Shown here: positions 1 to 11,864 of the stretch, one piece after another
How the letters are laid out: each line of letters starts with the position of its first letter
Numbering within the stretch: position 1 is the first letter of the stretch
Translations under genes and position numbers: made by a program
Origin: Xenopus tropicalis
Lineage: Eukaryota; Chordata; Amphibia; Anura; Pipidae
Direction: 5' to 3'
DNA length: 64,000 bases
NCBI RefSeq assembly: GCF_000004195.4
Contig: NC_030677.2
Span: 176,564,019-176,628,018, forward strand
Notes under the pieces: generated by a model
Seen by the model: the letters and a program-made list of their open reading frames with translations, nothing else
Told to the model about the DNA's origin: nothing
Database searches by the model: none

Positions 1-1142
1 TAATGTTTTCTTCTTTTTTTTTCATTATTTTATTAGGTAAGGAATGTATTCAGTGGGTGTCAGGGAAAAACACAAAGTGTACTTTATCATTTCCAGCATC
101 TGCTGCTCTACAGATATTATTACCATGTGTAGCCTTTGTCCCACCTTGGAGAATTATGATGATGAAAGCTCAGTGAAATATATGTTCCAAAACTCAAAGA
201 ATCTAGTATCTTATTTTTTGGTAATTATCTACTGCTTTCCAGACATTAATTTCTGATTGTATTGAATTTCATTGTATATGAGTAGAACAACTTGGTAAAG
301 ACCTGGGAAGCATAGCGTGCACAGACTGAAAGGGGTTTAGCTCTTTCATTTTGGATACTGAAAGCTAGCATGTAGCAAAAAAGGGGGCATCATTTCACTT
401 GTGGCTGGCTCCTTCATAAGTCTGTAGCTTAGGTAGGCTCTAATTATTAGTTAAGATATGTACTAAAGAGGCGGACACCTGCATAAAAATAATGGCTTTT
501 TTAATGTACCAAGACTGTTACTTCTTTTATAATTATGATACCTACGAAGAATCCCACAAGTACTGCCCATGTAGAATGAGTCCCTTGAGCAATCCACTTG
601 ATATTTACAAATCATTATTGGTAGCATAGATTTCATTTGTCTATTGATACAATAGTTTGGCTTAAAACCAACGTGTCAGTGGGAGAAGCCACCTCTGTAT
701 ATAGAAGAACTGCCTATGAAATGGAAACACTTCAGACCTATAGAGATAGGTTGCTAAAGGCTGATTTTAGGGCATGAACGCCAGAAACAATGTTAAGGTT
801 TAGGGACAAATTATTGATGGCATATAGAAGGCCTTATGGGCCATGGGAATTATTAGGTTGCCCATCACAACTTTGATCATAATAGATTTTGTAGGTAAGA
901 GCTTACCAGATTTGGCATTTGAATAAAGCCTGGAAACAGAACCCATGTGATGCCATTGTTGTGCATTGTTGCAGTGGTAAGTAGGTAAGGGAAAATAACT
1001 CCCCCTCCATTTTCAGTTGAACTTCTGCAGAAAAAGTGCATAAACACTATCTAAACTTCCAAAAATAAATATAAATGTATTTTTTTAACCAGGCATAGCC
1101 AATTTCACATATTGAAAGGAAACTATGATTTCCCCACCCCTT

Positions 1143-1414
1143 TAGGCTAATGCGACACCAGGCGTAGGGCTGATTTTTTCGGCAAGCGGAAAAACGCTTG
1201 CCGAAAATTCAGCCCTACGCCTGCTACTTGTGCCTGCACCCAAATGAATGGGATACGCGTTTTCTTGCGTATATCGGCTACATGTGCCTGCACCCGAGCG
1301 TATCCCATTCATTCGGGTGCAGGCACAAGTAGCAGGCGTAGGGCTGAATTTTCGGCAAGCGTTTATCCGCTTGCCGAAAAAATCAGCCCTACGCCTGGTG
1401 TGGCATCAGCCTTA
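1143..1414. mobile_element. Nested-palindrome (foldback) MITE
   Basis: The left arm (about 1143-1258) and right arm (about 1298-1414) are near-perfect reverse complements around a centre of about 40 bp. Each arm also contains a smaller hairpin, in which AGGCGTAGGGCTGA pairs with TCAGCCCTACGCCT around GGCAAGCG and CGCTTGCC. The outer ends read AGGCTAATGCGACACC on the left and GGTGTGGCATCAGCCT on the right. It is GC-rich against an AT-rich background. The design resembles Harbinger-type non-autonomous elements, but the 3-bp target duplication is not clean (TTT on the left, TAG on the right), so the superfamily is uncertain. The short open frame across it is a by-product. Confidence 0.85.
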
Positions 1415-1939
1415 GGCTCAAAGAGTGGGACTTGCAGTCCCTCTGCTTTCCAGAGAACCTGTATACCATACACTATGGAAAGCAGATGGACTTCAAGTCC
1501 CAGAATCCATTTCTTCACAATGAAACAAGGTGTGGGAAGGGTTATATTACACTGTAAGCTTAAGAAGGGTTTAAAAAAAATGTTTGTTTTTAATTTCTTT
1601 TATGAATATCATGGTTGCCTTTCAATCTGTGGAATCGGGTAGGTCTGTGTAAAAAATACATTTATATTTAAATCTGACAGTTCAGTTTTTATGCACCTTT
1701 TCTACATAAACCCAACTGAATGAGTTCATGTCAAAAAGGGGTTATATTTTCCCATGAACAAAGATTTCAGTGCGCTGGTCTGTTGAATGCTCAGTAGTGC
1801 TCCCCAAGGGGGAAGTACAGGAAATACCCCAAAATTAAGCCCTACAATACTGCTTGACCAAAAGCATAACTTTTTTTTCATTACATTTAAAACAATGAAA
1901 GACTCTTGGTAGGTTATCCTTATTGTGCCCAGCCACACA

Positions 1940-2130
1940 TCATGCTAGGGTTAGTTTAATCAAGAGCCAATTAACCTGTCTGTATGAGTTTGGAGTTTGG
2001 AGAAAAGCGGAATACCCAAAGGAAACCCACACAGACACTGAGAGAACATACAAATTCCTGGCAGATGGATCAGACTCAGGATTGCTAACCACAGAGCCAC
2101 TGTACTGCCTAAATATTGCATTTACTCTCA
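1940..2130 (-). repeat. Dispersed SINE-like repeat fragment
   Basis: The block contains GAGCCAATTAACC, then GGAAACCCACACAGACACTG, GAGAACATACAAATTCCT and GCTAACCACAGAGCCACTG. A second copy at 41500-41720 shares AGGAGCCAATTAAC and GAGAACATAC in the same order. Fragments at 52920-53035 and 54845-54925 represent the other end of the family in the opposite orientation, so strand is relative only. I recognise it as a very common amphibian repeat but cannot assign a Repbase name. The overlapping small open frames on both strands are not genes. Confidence 0.7.
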
Positions 2131-3420
2131 TTCTGTTACTAATATATCTTCATAAAAGTATTTTAGATTCCCAGTGCATTGAGTGCTTAGTATTAAATCA
2201 TATCATATTAAATCATTATCATTATGGCCCTTTAATCTGTTGTCTTAGACAGTAAATTCATAGATGGAACATAACAGATCAAACATTTCTTTGAGCGGGA
2301 GAGTCATATTTTTGGATGTATATTCTGCGCTTTGCAAATCACTTACATTCCTGTTCATATTTAATTTCCCGTTTCTGTCGTCGGAAATCTGATTTCATTG
2401 TCTTGTTCAAGTTCACTTTCGATGTTTCGTGCTTTAATGGGAAATCTACTTGCAGACATATGCCGGGGTTCACTGCAGAGTCAGTGTGCTTGTGGCTTGC
2501 ACAGATAAGTGGGTGAAGCTGGAGAGGAATCATATAGACATTGATGAAATTATCAGCAGAGGATTATGTTCATTTTAATTGGTTTTATTTGGAACTTAGA
2601 AGAAAGGCTAAGGAAAATTGGAGAGTGATTAAACACCATATGGTAAAAATTATATTTCCTAGTCTTCTGCTTTGTTGTTTTAATATAATAAATTGAATTC
2701 GTTTGTATGAGGAAGTTACTGTTTTGAAGCAATGTAGCAGCGTACAAGTTGCATTATAAACAACCCTCTTTGCACTCTTACTTCTGAGCTGCTGTCTCAT
2801 CTTTATGCCTTTTCTTTTATTTCCAACCATTAATGTACATGTAAAATATAAATCACTAACGTATCCTTACATGGTGGAACCTCCAAGCCACTAGAGCAGA
2901 CAAAACCTTTATAGGTTATACTGTTAATTATAGACGTCAGCTCTGTGTGGTTTATTTAATTGCAAAGGCTACAATGCATGTCTTGATAATTCTATAGTGA
3001 ATAATGTACCCCTGTTGTAAAATATAATTATAATATAGGTTGCCGACCATATAAATCCTGAGGCTGAGTGCTTGTATACAGGGCATATCCTCATATTTTA
3101 CTACAGGGGGCGCATTATTTATTATAATACAGCAGTTTCTGTGAGCCATGTAACAGAAATGACATCACAAATAACTGATGACATCAACAAGCACTGTTTA
3201 TAAGGATAGAACTTACAGGATATTTTTGGCAAATCCACACTACAATTTTGCCATGCCTTTCGTTTTGGCAGAACAAGTTTTTTGCACTGGATAAGAATGA
3301 AAATGTCAATATTAAAAGTTCTGTAAGACAAAAAGTTCCACTAGCACACCCTTACCTCCTCCAATATTAGACCCGAGAGCTTAGAGAGTCAGCACTTTCA
3401 CAGGAATCCAGCAAAAAATT

Positions 3421-3540
3421 GACAGGCACAACAAGTGTGATGCAAGTGGGCTTAGCCCCTGCGTGTGTATTCAAAGTACAGCAGCAACATACCCCTTCAT
3501 CAGGCTTAGCCCCACTTACATCACTCTCGTTGTGCCGGCA
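3421..3540. mobile_element. Small foldback MITE with a GGCACAAC inverted repeat
   Basis: The left arm (about 3421-3460) includes GGCACAACAAGTGTGATG and AAGTGGGCTTAGCCCC. The right arm (about 3500-3540) includes GGCTTAGCCCCACTT and CATCACTCTCGTTGTGCC, which are their reverse complements with a few mismatches. The spacer is about 40 bp. This is a short non-autonomous foldback element within the LIX1 intron. No target-site duplication is obvious. Confidence 0.75.
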
Positions 3541-4906
3541 ATTATTTGCTTTTTATTTCACGGGAAGAAAAACTTGCAGAAAAAAATGCCTTTCCATTAA
3601 CTTCAATACAATATCTGGAATTAGTTGCAATGTAGCTATTTCACATTTTTTTTGCACTATCCAAGACCTGGATTAAAGACTGTCTGTTTGAGATACTCTA
3701 GATTCTAGAACCTCTAGCTTAATGAAAGTATTTCAGAATGATCATTCAAACTGATTTGCAATATACATTAATTCTCTATTTTCAGTGGTTTCAGTTAACA
3801 GTTTTCAGGTAACAGTTTTACGCAGCTAATATCAGGCTTTTGTTCAGCAGCTCTCTTTGAAAGTTAGAAAGTTGGCAACCCTAGGGTTAACTGACGCTAT
3901 AGAAAGTGCAAAAAAAGTGCATGGTTATGGTCACTACCTTCGAAGGATGCTTTTAAGATGAAAGCCTGCTAATAGCAGCCTAAACAGGTACTATCCAAGT
4001 ATCAACTAAAAATGGAAAATGAATGTAAATTGCAAAAGTGTTCACAGTACCTTTGCATAAATTATTTGGGTTTAGATTCCCTATAAATTTCTAACAGAGA
4101 CATCTTTTTCAAGAGATGAGAGGGTTTGTGTTTCAGATTGGGAGCCTAAAAAGCAAAAGGTAAGGGACAGAACTCTTCTAAGGTTTGATTTCTAGGACAG
4201 GCAAGATCTAGGGAAAATCCATCAAAGTGAATGCTGTTGTGTCAGGCTTCTTACCTAGAACTTAATTAGTGGTTAGGGACACAAAGCAAGAAGGACAAGT
4301 TTGATGGGTTCATTAATATGACAGTCGAAATCATACAGACATGGGGTGCCAGATGGTGGAAAGACAGCCAGAAATCTATGTCAGAAATAAAGGAAGTAAA
4401 ACAAATGGCTAATAAATGATAAGTGCTTTAATTAGGGTGGTGGAAGAGTTAGTGATGTAGCCCATGAGTTGGTAAATGTTTCCATAGAGTCTTTAAAAAT
4501 GACTTTATTGTTTTCGAGTAATTTATTGGTCCAGATGATAATGAAACACACAATCACAGGTGTGAAAAAGTAATTGCCCCTTAAGGGGGTAATTAGAATG
4601 AGCTTTTACAATCAGGTTAGGTGCCAAATATTGGCTAATGGTTTAAGTGAGCAGATTGGCTGCCACTAATGTGCAGTACCTGAAGGAAATGCTTTGAAAC
4701 TTTACTGAAGGCTTATCTGGATTCAACATTTTCTCCTGCTAGTGTTTATATATTTGGTACAACATGAATTAAATTTCTACTTTCACTTTCATTATAAAAC
4801 ACAAATATTAAGGTATGTTAACATATATGGGTTATAAGGAAAAAGGTATGTATCTGTTTATATAGTGTGCGCTGCTCCCTCCGCTTTCCATCCCTGTATT
4901 CATCAC

Positions 4907-5122
4907 TAAGGGGTAGGTTTACCAAAATGTCAGATCAGCTCGCCGCAGAATAATTTGCCCACTTTCTTTCATTCCTATGGGATTTTTAGAAGCTTATTTA
5001 TCAAATAGTTACTTTTACCCATTGAAAAATTTACCTTTAAAGATCCCATAGGAATGAATAGAAAGTGGGTGAATTTTTCTATGGCGAGCTCTAATCTTAC
5101 ATTTTCATAAATCTGCCCCTAA
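4907..5122. mobile_element. Harbinger-like palindromic MITE with TAA duplication
   Basis: TAA at 4907-4909 is followed by GGGGTAGGTTTA, and TAAATCTGCCCC is followed by TAA at 5120-5122, giving a 3-bp target duplication and similar inverted ends. Internally, AGCTCGCCGCAGAATAATTT and CCCACTTTCTTTCATTCCTA on the left pair with TAGGAATGAATAGAAAGTGG and GAATTTTTCTATGGCGAGCT on the right. The TWA-type duplication is typical of PIF/Harbinger elements. The CAGATTTATCA / CCCCTAA style of end recurs in several other elements in this window. Confidence 0.8.
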
Positions 5123-5700
5123 GCCTAGAAAAAGCCAAACACAAGTAATTGCTAGAAGCTGAACATGCCACTTTAGTCTCATCTTGGATTTATAAAATTG
5201 CCTCTTTGCAACATATCCTGTGTTTCAGTCACTGAATAACTATTGTTAATCTACTTGAAAATCTCAAACAAATACCATGTGTTATGGGGGGGAAACGGCC
5301 CTATACAAACCATGTGTTGAAGAAGGTCCGGGCTGAGTTTTCTGCAGCTAAAAATATGTTTGCCGTTCATTCTGTGGTGCTTCAAACAGAAAAGCCCAAG
5401 CTTAGAATTCCAAGTTTAAAGAGGGGTTTTTTGTTTTATTCTTACATGTTGAATATATTAAAGATGTACTTTTTTTTTATATTCCTGTAGCCGCATTTCA
5501 AGATAAAGTACAATATACTGGTTGCATGTGTGTATTACTCTAAAAGAATATGGCTGAAAAATGGTGAATTAAATGGGGATGAATGTTATTCTATGGAATC
5601 AGTGCTTATCCTGGCAAAATTATTGGGGTGTAGGAACTTCATTAGCTATATGGCCAACCATGACTCTTTGATTATCAAAATATAGCTGTGTATACAATAA

Positions 5701-6027
<327 letters not shown>

Positions 6028-6718
6028 TAAATGTGTTTCTTTCATATAAGGCTGGAGGAACAGAGACTAGAAACGTGTTCTGCAAATGCTTATCCATAAG
6101 GCCACCCAGCTTAAACAATAAGGGATCACTTTTAGACATTTCTCTTTGAACTATACATTTCAAAGCATGTTCTGTTTAGCTAACAAATGCTTTATAGCTC
6201 TGCAGCGTAAACTTGAATACAAAAAAAAATTCAAACTTTGGCATTTAGAGCCAATTCTTTTCTGCTAGGATAAGGCAGATAAGTGTCTCCGCTTGTCTTT
6301 TTATTTATTTATATGTAGCGTACCTTCTGATTAAACAAGGAATAATGCAGATGTGGCCGTTTATTTACATGACGATCATGGGAGGCTTCTGCCAGTGAAG
6401 CACGTCAGTTTGATGGAGCAAGGCTTTACCATATTGCCTTCATCTTGGATAGTGTAATAAGAGAAGGGTTCTACATCTGCCCAATAGATTTCCACAGGAA
6501 AATATTCCAGATTCATTTAGTAGCACTGACGACTGGTGTTAGATATATATTTAATGTATTAACTCACAGCTGAAAACATCATTTTTAAAAGACAATTCAA
6601 TTAGTATATTAACATTTTTTATTTAGTTATGGCAGATGCACCAGCTGGTGACTGAATACGGTGCCCTTACGGCTCTTCTTTTGTGTTTTTAAGACCATAT
6701 CATGTTAATGAAATTGTC

Positions 6719-7095
6719 TTAGGGGGCAGATTTATCAAAGTTCAAGATTTTTTTTCATGATTCAAGGTTTTTTGCTCTAAAAAAACTCGAATTCCAATTA
6801 TGGTTCAAAAACTCAAATGTCTGGTATTTATTAAATGCAAAAAACCCAAAAACTCAAATGCAAAAATTTGCCATCTAAAAGCTTGCGAGTTTCTATAGAA
6901 GTCAATGGGAGTTGTCCTAAGCAATATCAAGCGGTATTTTTAATTTGAGATATTCAAGTTTTCAGATTTTTTTTGAGTTTGTAAACTCAAAAATTCGAGG
7001 TATTCCAGTTTTTTTATTCTGACGCGTTTAAGCGAGCATTCAATATGCAAGTTTATTCATTTAGAAAACAAATTCTAATTCACAAACTCTTAAGG
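6719..7095. mobile_element. MITE-like repeat ('GGGGCAGATTTATCAA' type)
   Basis: It starts with TTAGGGGGCAGATTTATCAA and ends near TTCACAAACTCTTAAGG. In between lie many A/T-rich segments built from AAAACTCAAA and GAGTTT words that pair with each other. AAGTCAATGGGAGTTGTCC in the middle is typical of this frog family. Similar elements are at 23850-24260, 24270-24570, 24577-24869 and 31328-31718. The boundaries are approximate. Confidence 0.6.
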
Positions 7096-7436
7096 GCCTT
7101 GTCCAAAAAATAAAATCTTGCCTCCACATTTATCCAATGTTTAGGCAGCAGGTTGGAGGCTTGGAGTGAAATTTAGCAATTTTCTAATGTTTTCTGATGT
7201 TCCTATAGCAAAAAAATAATTGGGATTAAACTCAACTGAATGTTTGTGCAAGCTGGCTTGTTTTTGCTCCATTGCTGGCATTAGAAAAACCTTGATCACA
7301 TTAGTTTATGGGAAAATAAGAAAAGGCATTGTTCCATTTATTTTTTTTTTCCATCTATAAATTTCAAGAATATTAGAAAACTTCATTTCCAAAAAATTTT
7401 AGGCTGGGATTTTATATTGCTACAGTCTCATTGTTT

Positions 7437-7442
7437 AATAAA
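7437..7442 (+). terminator. LIX1: Candidate polyadenylation signal for LIX1
   Basis: AATAAA lies 1.4 kb after the LIX1 stop codon and is the first exact hexamer I noticed. It is a weak prediction because later AATAAA sites exist and no transcript evidence is available. Confidence 0.25.
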
Positions 7443-8990
7443 GAGACTTCTTAAGGTATGAACTTTCCGAGCATGAACAGGTTCTAAACACGACCCAGGC
7501 TTTGAGAGTTAAAGTGTGAGATTATAACTGAGGGTCAGCAGTCATTGTGTGATTTTGGTGTATCTAAATAACATTATATCAAAATACAAAATAATAAGCT
7601 GTTTTGCCTAGCAACAGTACGGTACATATTGATTACACATATTGGCTCATGAAAACCAAAACCATGTGTAGCTACCAGGAATGGATAAAAGTCATATAAG
7701 AGTGTACAGGGTACTTAATTAGAATGGTTTTGTTATACACCCTAAAAACACCCAGCATTTCACTCCCTCCCACAATACACCCCAGAACAACTTGACACCT
7801 CCCTCTTTCACATTTACTAAATGCATCAACAGCTTTCCTTACCATCGGCTACATATGCAAGCCTAAAGTGTGTGAATATTTTGTAAAAATAAGACTAGCT
7901 TGCAGATTCACAATCAGATTGTCAGCTCTCAGGGGCAGGAACCTCTTAGTCTGGTCTAGATAAGCTTGCTGCACTTACTGTATTTTTTGCACTTCCTGTT
8001 AGATCATTTGTTAGGCCTGACACATATAGTTGGTATTACAGGAATAACAACGTCCATGTTTCCATGTATCCATGTGTATGTTCTCTTTCTTTTATTACTA
8101 AGTTACCCTTTTTCACTTCTTATTGATATACAGAAAGTACATGTGATTGTTAAAATCTAAAACATTATACTAATAAAATATTTTTTTAGAAACACTTTTT
8201 GCATTTCTTCAGTTCTTGGGTGAAAAATATAGCAAAGCCAAATAAAAAGTAATATACTTTTTGTAATTCAAGGCTATTTATGTTTGATCTCATCTATGTA
8301 GTAATATGAAGAGAAAAAAAAACAAAACGTGAATTGATAAGCCAACTCCCAGATTTTATCAGGGTCCCATCTGAAAAAAAATGTAGAAAATCCCCCACTA
8401 AGACTCGTTCTGCACTGACTCCTGTGTCAGGTTATGTGCCACACTTGTCCATGTCCCTCTCTAGTGCAAAGTGCTGCAGTGTAGCTGGGAGATGGAACGG
8501 GTTATCATGTAAAAGCCACTCAGTCCTTGTTCCCTATGCATATACAATAACCTTTTTAAAATGTCAGTGTCTTTTTACAAAGTCACTAGACGCCACTGAA
8601 TGTTGAATATACAGTAAATATCCTTTTTCAATAATAGTTTTGAAGGGCAAGTATACCTTCACACTTTGTAGCATAATTGTGCACAGTAACATATAAGCTA
8701 TAGAACTATGGTACCTCTCATTGCAGCCTATATACAGTAACTGTGATATCCCCCTTTGGCTAGCCACACCACTATTAGTCCCCTGTACTGGTAGATCACG
8801 TCTCTTGTGGCCCTTGTAATGACATTATAAACCCATAGGAGTTTTTGATCAGGCTGCAGTGAGACAGAGTGGCTGCTAATACAAGGCTAAAGGAATGTAA
8901 AATCATCATAGATGCTGGTACAAATAAAGCAAGTATATATTTGACTTTTAATATTGTCATTTTATCGTGGCCCTTTGTGTTGTATATGCA
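7443..8990. other. Intergenic sequence, no gene seen
   Basis: AT-rich sequence with short unrelated open frames only. The part 7910-7990 (AGATTGTCAGCTCTCAGGGG) resembles the end of the common repeat seen at 52920 and 54845. No RNA gene, promoter or conserved coding block was recognised. Confidence 0.5.
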
Positions 8991-8999
8991 ACAGGATGC

Positions 9000-10137
9000 T
9001 TTGTGACTTACCCCAATATGACCCCCAAAAAAGACACGATCATTTCTGATGATCGCAAATGCCACAAAAATGCTTACGAAAAAATTGTATTAGTCACTAT
9101 AATATCGTATTGGAGATCTGAAAGTAATGAAATTTTCATATCCGAATGATTGCAAACGGCGGGAAAACCTTCCTGACTTTGAACCTTCTGTGCATGATTT
9201 TGGAAGCCTCCCATAGGACTCAATGGCACTCTGCAGCTCCAACCTGGCCCAAGGAAAGTCTCCCATAGGACTCAATGGCACTCTGCAGCTCCAACCTGGC
9301 CCAAGGAAAGTCTCCCATAGGGCTCAATGGCACACTGCAGCTCCAACCCGGCCCAAGGAAAGTCTCCCATAGGGCTCAATGGCACACTGCAGCTCCAACC
9401 CGGCCCAAGGAAAGTCTCCCATAGGGCTCAATGGCACCCTGCAGCTCCAACCCGGCCCAAGGAAAGTCTCCCATAGGGCTCAATGGCACTCTGCAGCTCC
9501 AACCCGGCCCAAGGAAAGTCTCCCATAGGGCTCAATGGCACTCTGCAGCTCCAACCCGGCCCAAGGAAAGTCTCCCATAGGGCTCAATGGCACTCTGCAG
9601 CTCCAACCCGGCCCAAGGAAAGTCTCCCATAGGGCTCAATGGCACTCTGCAGCTCCAACCTGGCCCAAGGAAAGTCTCCCATAGGGCTCAATGGCACTCT
9701 GCAGCTCCAACCTGGCCCAAGGAAAGTCTCCCATAGGGCTCAATGGCACTCTGCAGCTCCAACCTGGCCCAAGGAAAGTCTCCCATAGGGCTCAATGGCA
9801 CTCTGCAGCTCCAACCTGGCCCAAGGAAAGTCTCCCATAGGGCTCATTGGCACTCTGCAGCTCCAACCTGGCCCAAGGAAAGTCTCCCATAGGGCTCAAT
9901 GGCACTCTGCAGCTCCAACCTGGCCCAAGGAAAGTCTCCCATAGGGCTCAATGGCACTCTGCAGCTCCAACCTGGCCCAAGGAAAGTCACGATACCGAAG
10001 CTTGAATGAATCCAAAACTTTCGTACTTGTTGCGACAATGCGATTTTGTCGCATAGTTTTTGACACACAGTACGAAAAAGTTGCGCAAATTCTTTTTTTG
10101 TATTCGGAAGCGATCGTACTCTGATAAATGGGCCCCC
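9000..10137. mobile_element. Dispersed element expanded by an internal minisatellite
   Basis: Both flanks of the 52-bp array match the solo copy at about 21345-21610. On the left, both contain TGATTTTGGAAGCC. On the right, both run from AGTCACGATACC / AGTCAAGATACC into AAGCTTGAATGA and end in AATGGGCCCC. The left boundary is only approximate. No transposase is encoded; the class is unknown. Confidence 0.65.
9207..9988. repeat. 52-bp minisatellite array (about 15 copies)
   Basis: The unit includes GGCTCAATGGCACTCTGCAG, CTCCAACCTGGCCC and AAGGAAAGTCTCCCATAG. The period is exactly 52 bp, for example GGCTCAATGG at 9321 and 9373. Copies differ by few changes: CACACTGC versus CACTCTGC, ACCCGG versus ACCTGG, and one GGCTCATTGG near 9841. 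Variants cluster: CCCGG units occupy the first half and CCTGG units the second, which indicates local copy-to-copy spread. Minus-strand open frames through it are repeat artefacts. Confidence 0.95.
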
Positions 10138-10258
10138 TAGTTTGACCGGGAGCAGTAACCCATAGCAACCAATAAGACATTTACTTTTAAACAGGTGACC
10201 AGAAAATGCTACCCACTGATTGGTTGCTATAGTTTTCTGCTCCCGGTCAAACTTAGTG
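10138..10258. mobile_element. Palindromic CCAAT-bearing MITE, copy 1
   Basis: The ends AGTTTGACCGGGAGCAGTAA and TTTTCTGCTCCCGGTCAAAC are inverted repeats. Inside, CCCATAGCAACCAAT faces ATTGGTTGCTATAG. It lies directly next to the preceding minisatellite-bearing element. Related palindromes with the same core occur at about 25640, 29743, 40086, 57960 and 61835. Confidence 0.85.
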
Positions 10259-10604
10259 TCGTTTATTACATAACCTCATTAGCGACTGCAATAAGGGAAA
10301 AATGGTGTGTGTCATACTTCACTGTGCTGGACCAATAGCACCCCTGGGATTTAGACAACCAGCTTGCTATTGCTTGCACTGTTAGAGCAATGGCCCACAG
10401 GGCAATTAGTTCCCTGCAGTAATCTTGTCTACTAATCTCCCTGAAATGCATTTCCCCAGCAATAAAGGCATACTCGTCACTTTGTTTCTGAAGTCACCCG
10501 CGGTTACAGAGGTATAATCTCGGCAACTAATTGCCCCATGGGCCATCAGCCTTAAAGCCTACACTACCAATATTTTTTACTCATTTTTCTTGCTAATATT
10601 TATA

Positions 10605-10911
10605 CAGGTATGGGATCCCTTATCTGGAAATCCATTAATCAGAAAGCTCCGAATTACGGAAAGCTTGTCTCCCATAGACTACATTTTAATCAAATAATTC
10701 AGAATTTTAAAACTGATTTCCTTTTTTTCTGTAGTAATAAAACAGTACCTTGTAATTGATCCTTATTGAATGCAAAACAATCCTATTGGCTTTAATTAAT
10801 ATTTAATTGATTTTTTAGTAGACTTAAGGTATGGAGATCCAAATTACAGAAAGACCTCTTATTCGGAATACCCTTGGTCCTGAGCATTCTGGATAATGGG
10901 TCCTATACCTG
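10605..10911 (+). mobile_element. TA-flanked CAGGTATGGGA MITE, copy 1
   Basis: TA then CAGGTATGGGATCC on the left, and GGGTCCTATACCTG then TA on the right, give inverted ends and a TA target duplication, as in Tc1/mariner-type MITEs. Internal words shared with other copies include GAATTACGGAAAGC, AATAATTCAGAATTTTAAAA, AGTAATAAAACAGTACCTTG and TTAAGGTATGGAGATCC. Eight copies lie in this window, four in each orientation; strand is relative to this copy. Confidence 0.9.
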
Positions 10912-11860
10912 TATAACATTAATCATTAGAAAATGCTGCCTATTTTTACCTGTTTCTCATAAGTTTTTAATTTTCCTGGGTTTTTATCCTTTAATGTTTC
11001 CATTTGTTAGATTTCTAAGCTTTTCTATTTCCATGATAGGAAAAATAATCTAGGCTGGAACAGAATTCTATTCTGATGTGTGCTTGCTCCACCAACTGAG
11101 GGGTTTCTCGCTTCCTTCACTCACACAAATGTGTTATTTATTTGAAGAGTGTGCTGGAGAGAACCTCACCAAATCCACTGCTCTGTATCCTTAGATATGA
11201 ATTGTACTCAATCTGGAATTAATTTTCAGTTATTTATGCATGAAAATGGTTTATCATTAGTCATACTAAAATGTGAGAAGCTTCCAGTAAGTGCAGTTGC
11301 TCAATGGCGGCCTTCCATGGAATTTTATAAGGTAGCTGATAAAATTGTCATTGGCATGTAAAGCTAATTTATTTTCAAGTGGAATTAATGTAAAGCTGCC
11401 AGTTCCAATGCACTCTGCTGAGCAAGGATTAAAATGTCCAAAAAATCTTCAACAAAGAAGGACTTTTATCAGTAATAGAAGCTGACAGGCTGACATTGCT
11501 CACCAGATAAGTTAAATGAAATCAAGTACAAATATATCTTGACATAGACAAGGCAGTTTAAGTATTGGACCAAAATATCTGCCTTTAATTATGTGAACTG
11601 GTAAAAAAACCGGACATGGATATAGCCGAGATATCTACATATTGGGTTGCACAGAGTAATATCAGTATTCAGTATCATTCTATAACATACAGTATAATTC
11701 TAGAACATACAGTATCATTCAGTGCAGACTTATGGAGCTCCCTTATCTACTGAAAGGGGTAACTGTGCAATTATCAGGGTGAAAGGGACACTTTAGTTAT
11801 AAAGAGGCTGGTCACATTCTTCCTTATCTCCCATAGGCCTCCTTGAGGTGTGGGTTGACC
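10912..11860. other. Intergenic sequence, nothing recognised
   Basis: AT-rich, with a 70-codon open frame at 11149-11361 that has no recognisable domain and no splice context. A small duplication around ACATACAGTATMATTC occurs near 11685-11720. Confidence 0.4.
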
Positions 11861-11864
11861 AGCA

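Larger units (their letters stand above)
6028..8180 (+). other. LIX1: Probable LIX1 3' UTR and immediate downstream flank
   Basis: Non-coding AT-rich sequence follows the LIX1 stop. A MITE-like element occupies about 6719-7095. AATAAA occurs at 7437-7442, and further AATAAA-like sites lie near 8172 and 8240; any of these could end the transcript. The UTR end is inferred, because chance AATAAA sites are frequent at this base composition. Apart from the repeats, nothing coding is seen. Confidence 0.45.

Noticed and set aside
9844..10180. Minus-strand frames containing repeated EPYGRLSLGQVGAAEC-like text
   Set aside because: They are direct translations of the 52-bp minisatellite and its flank.
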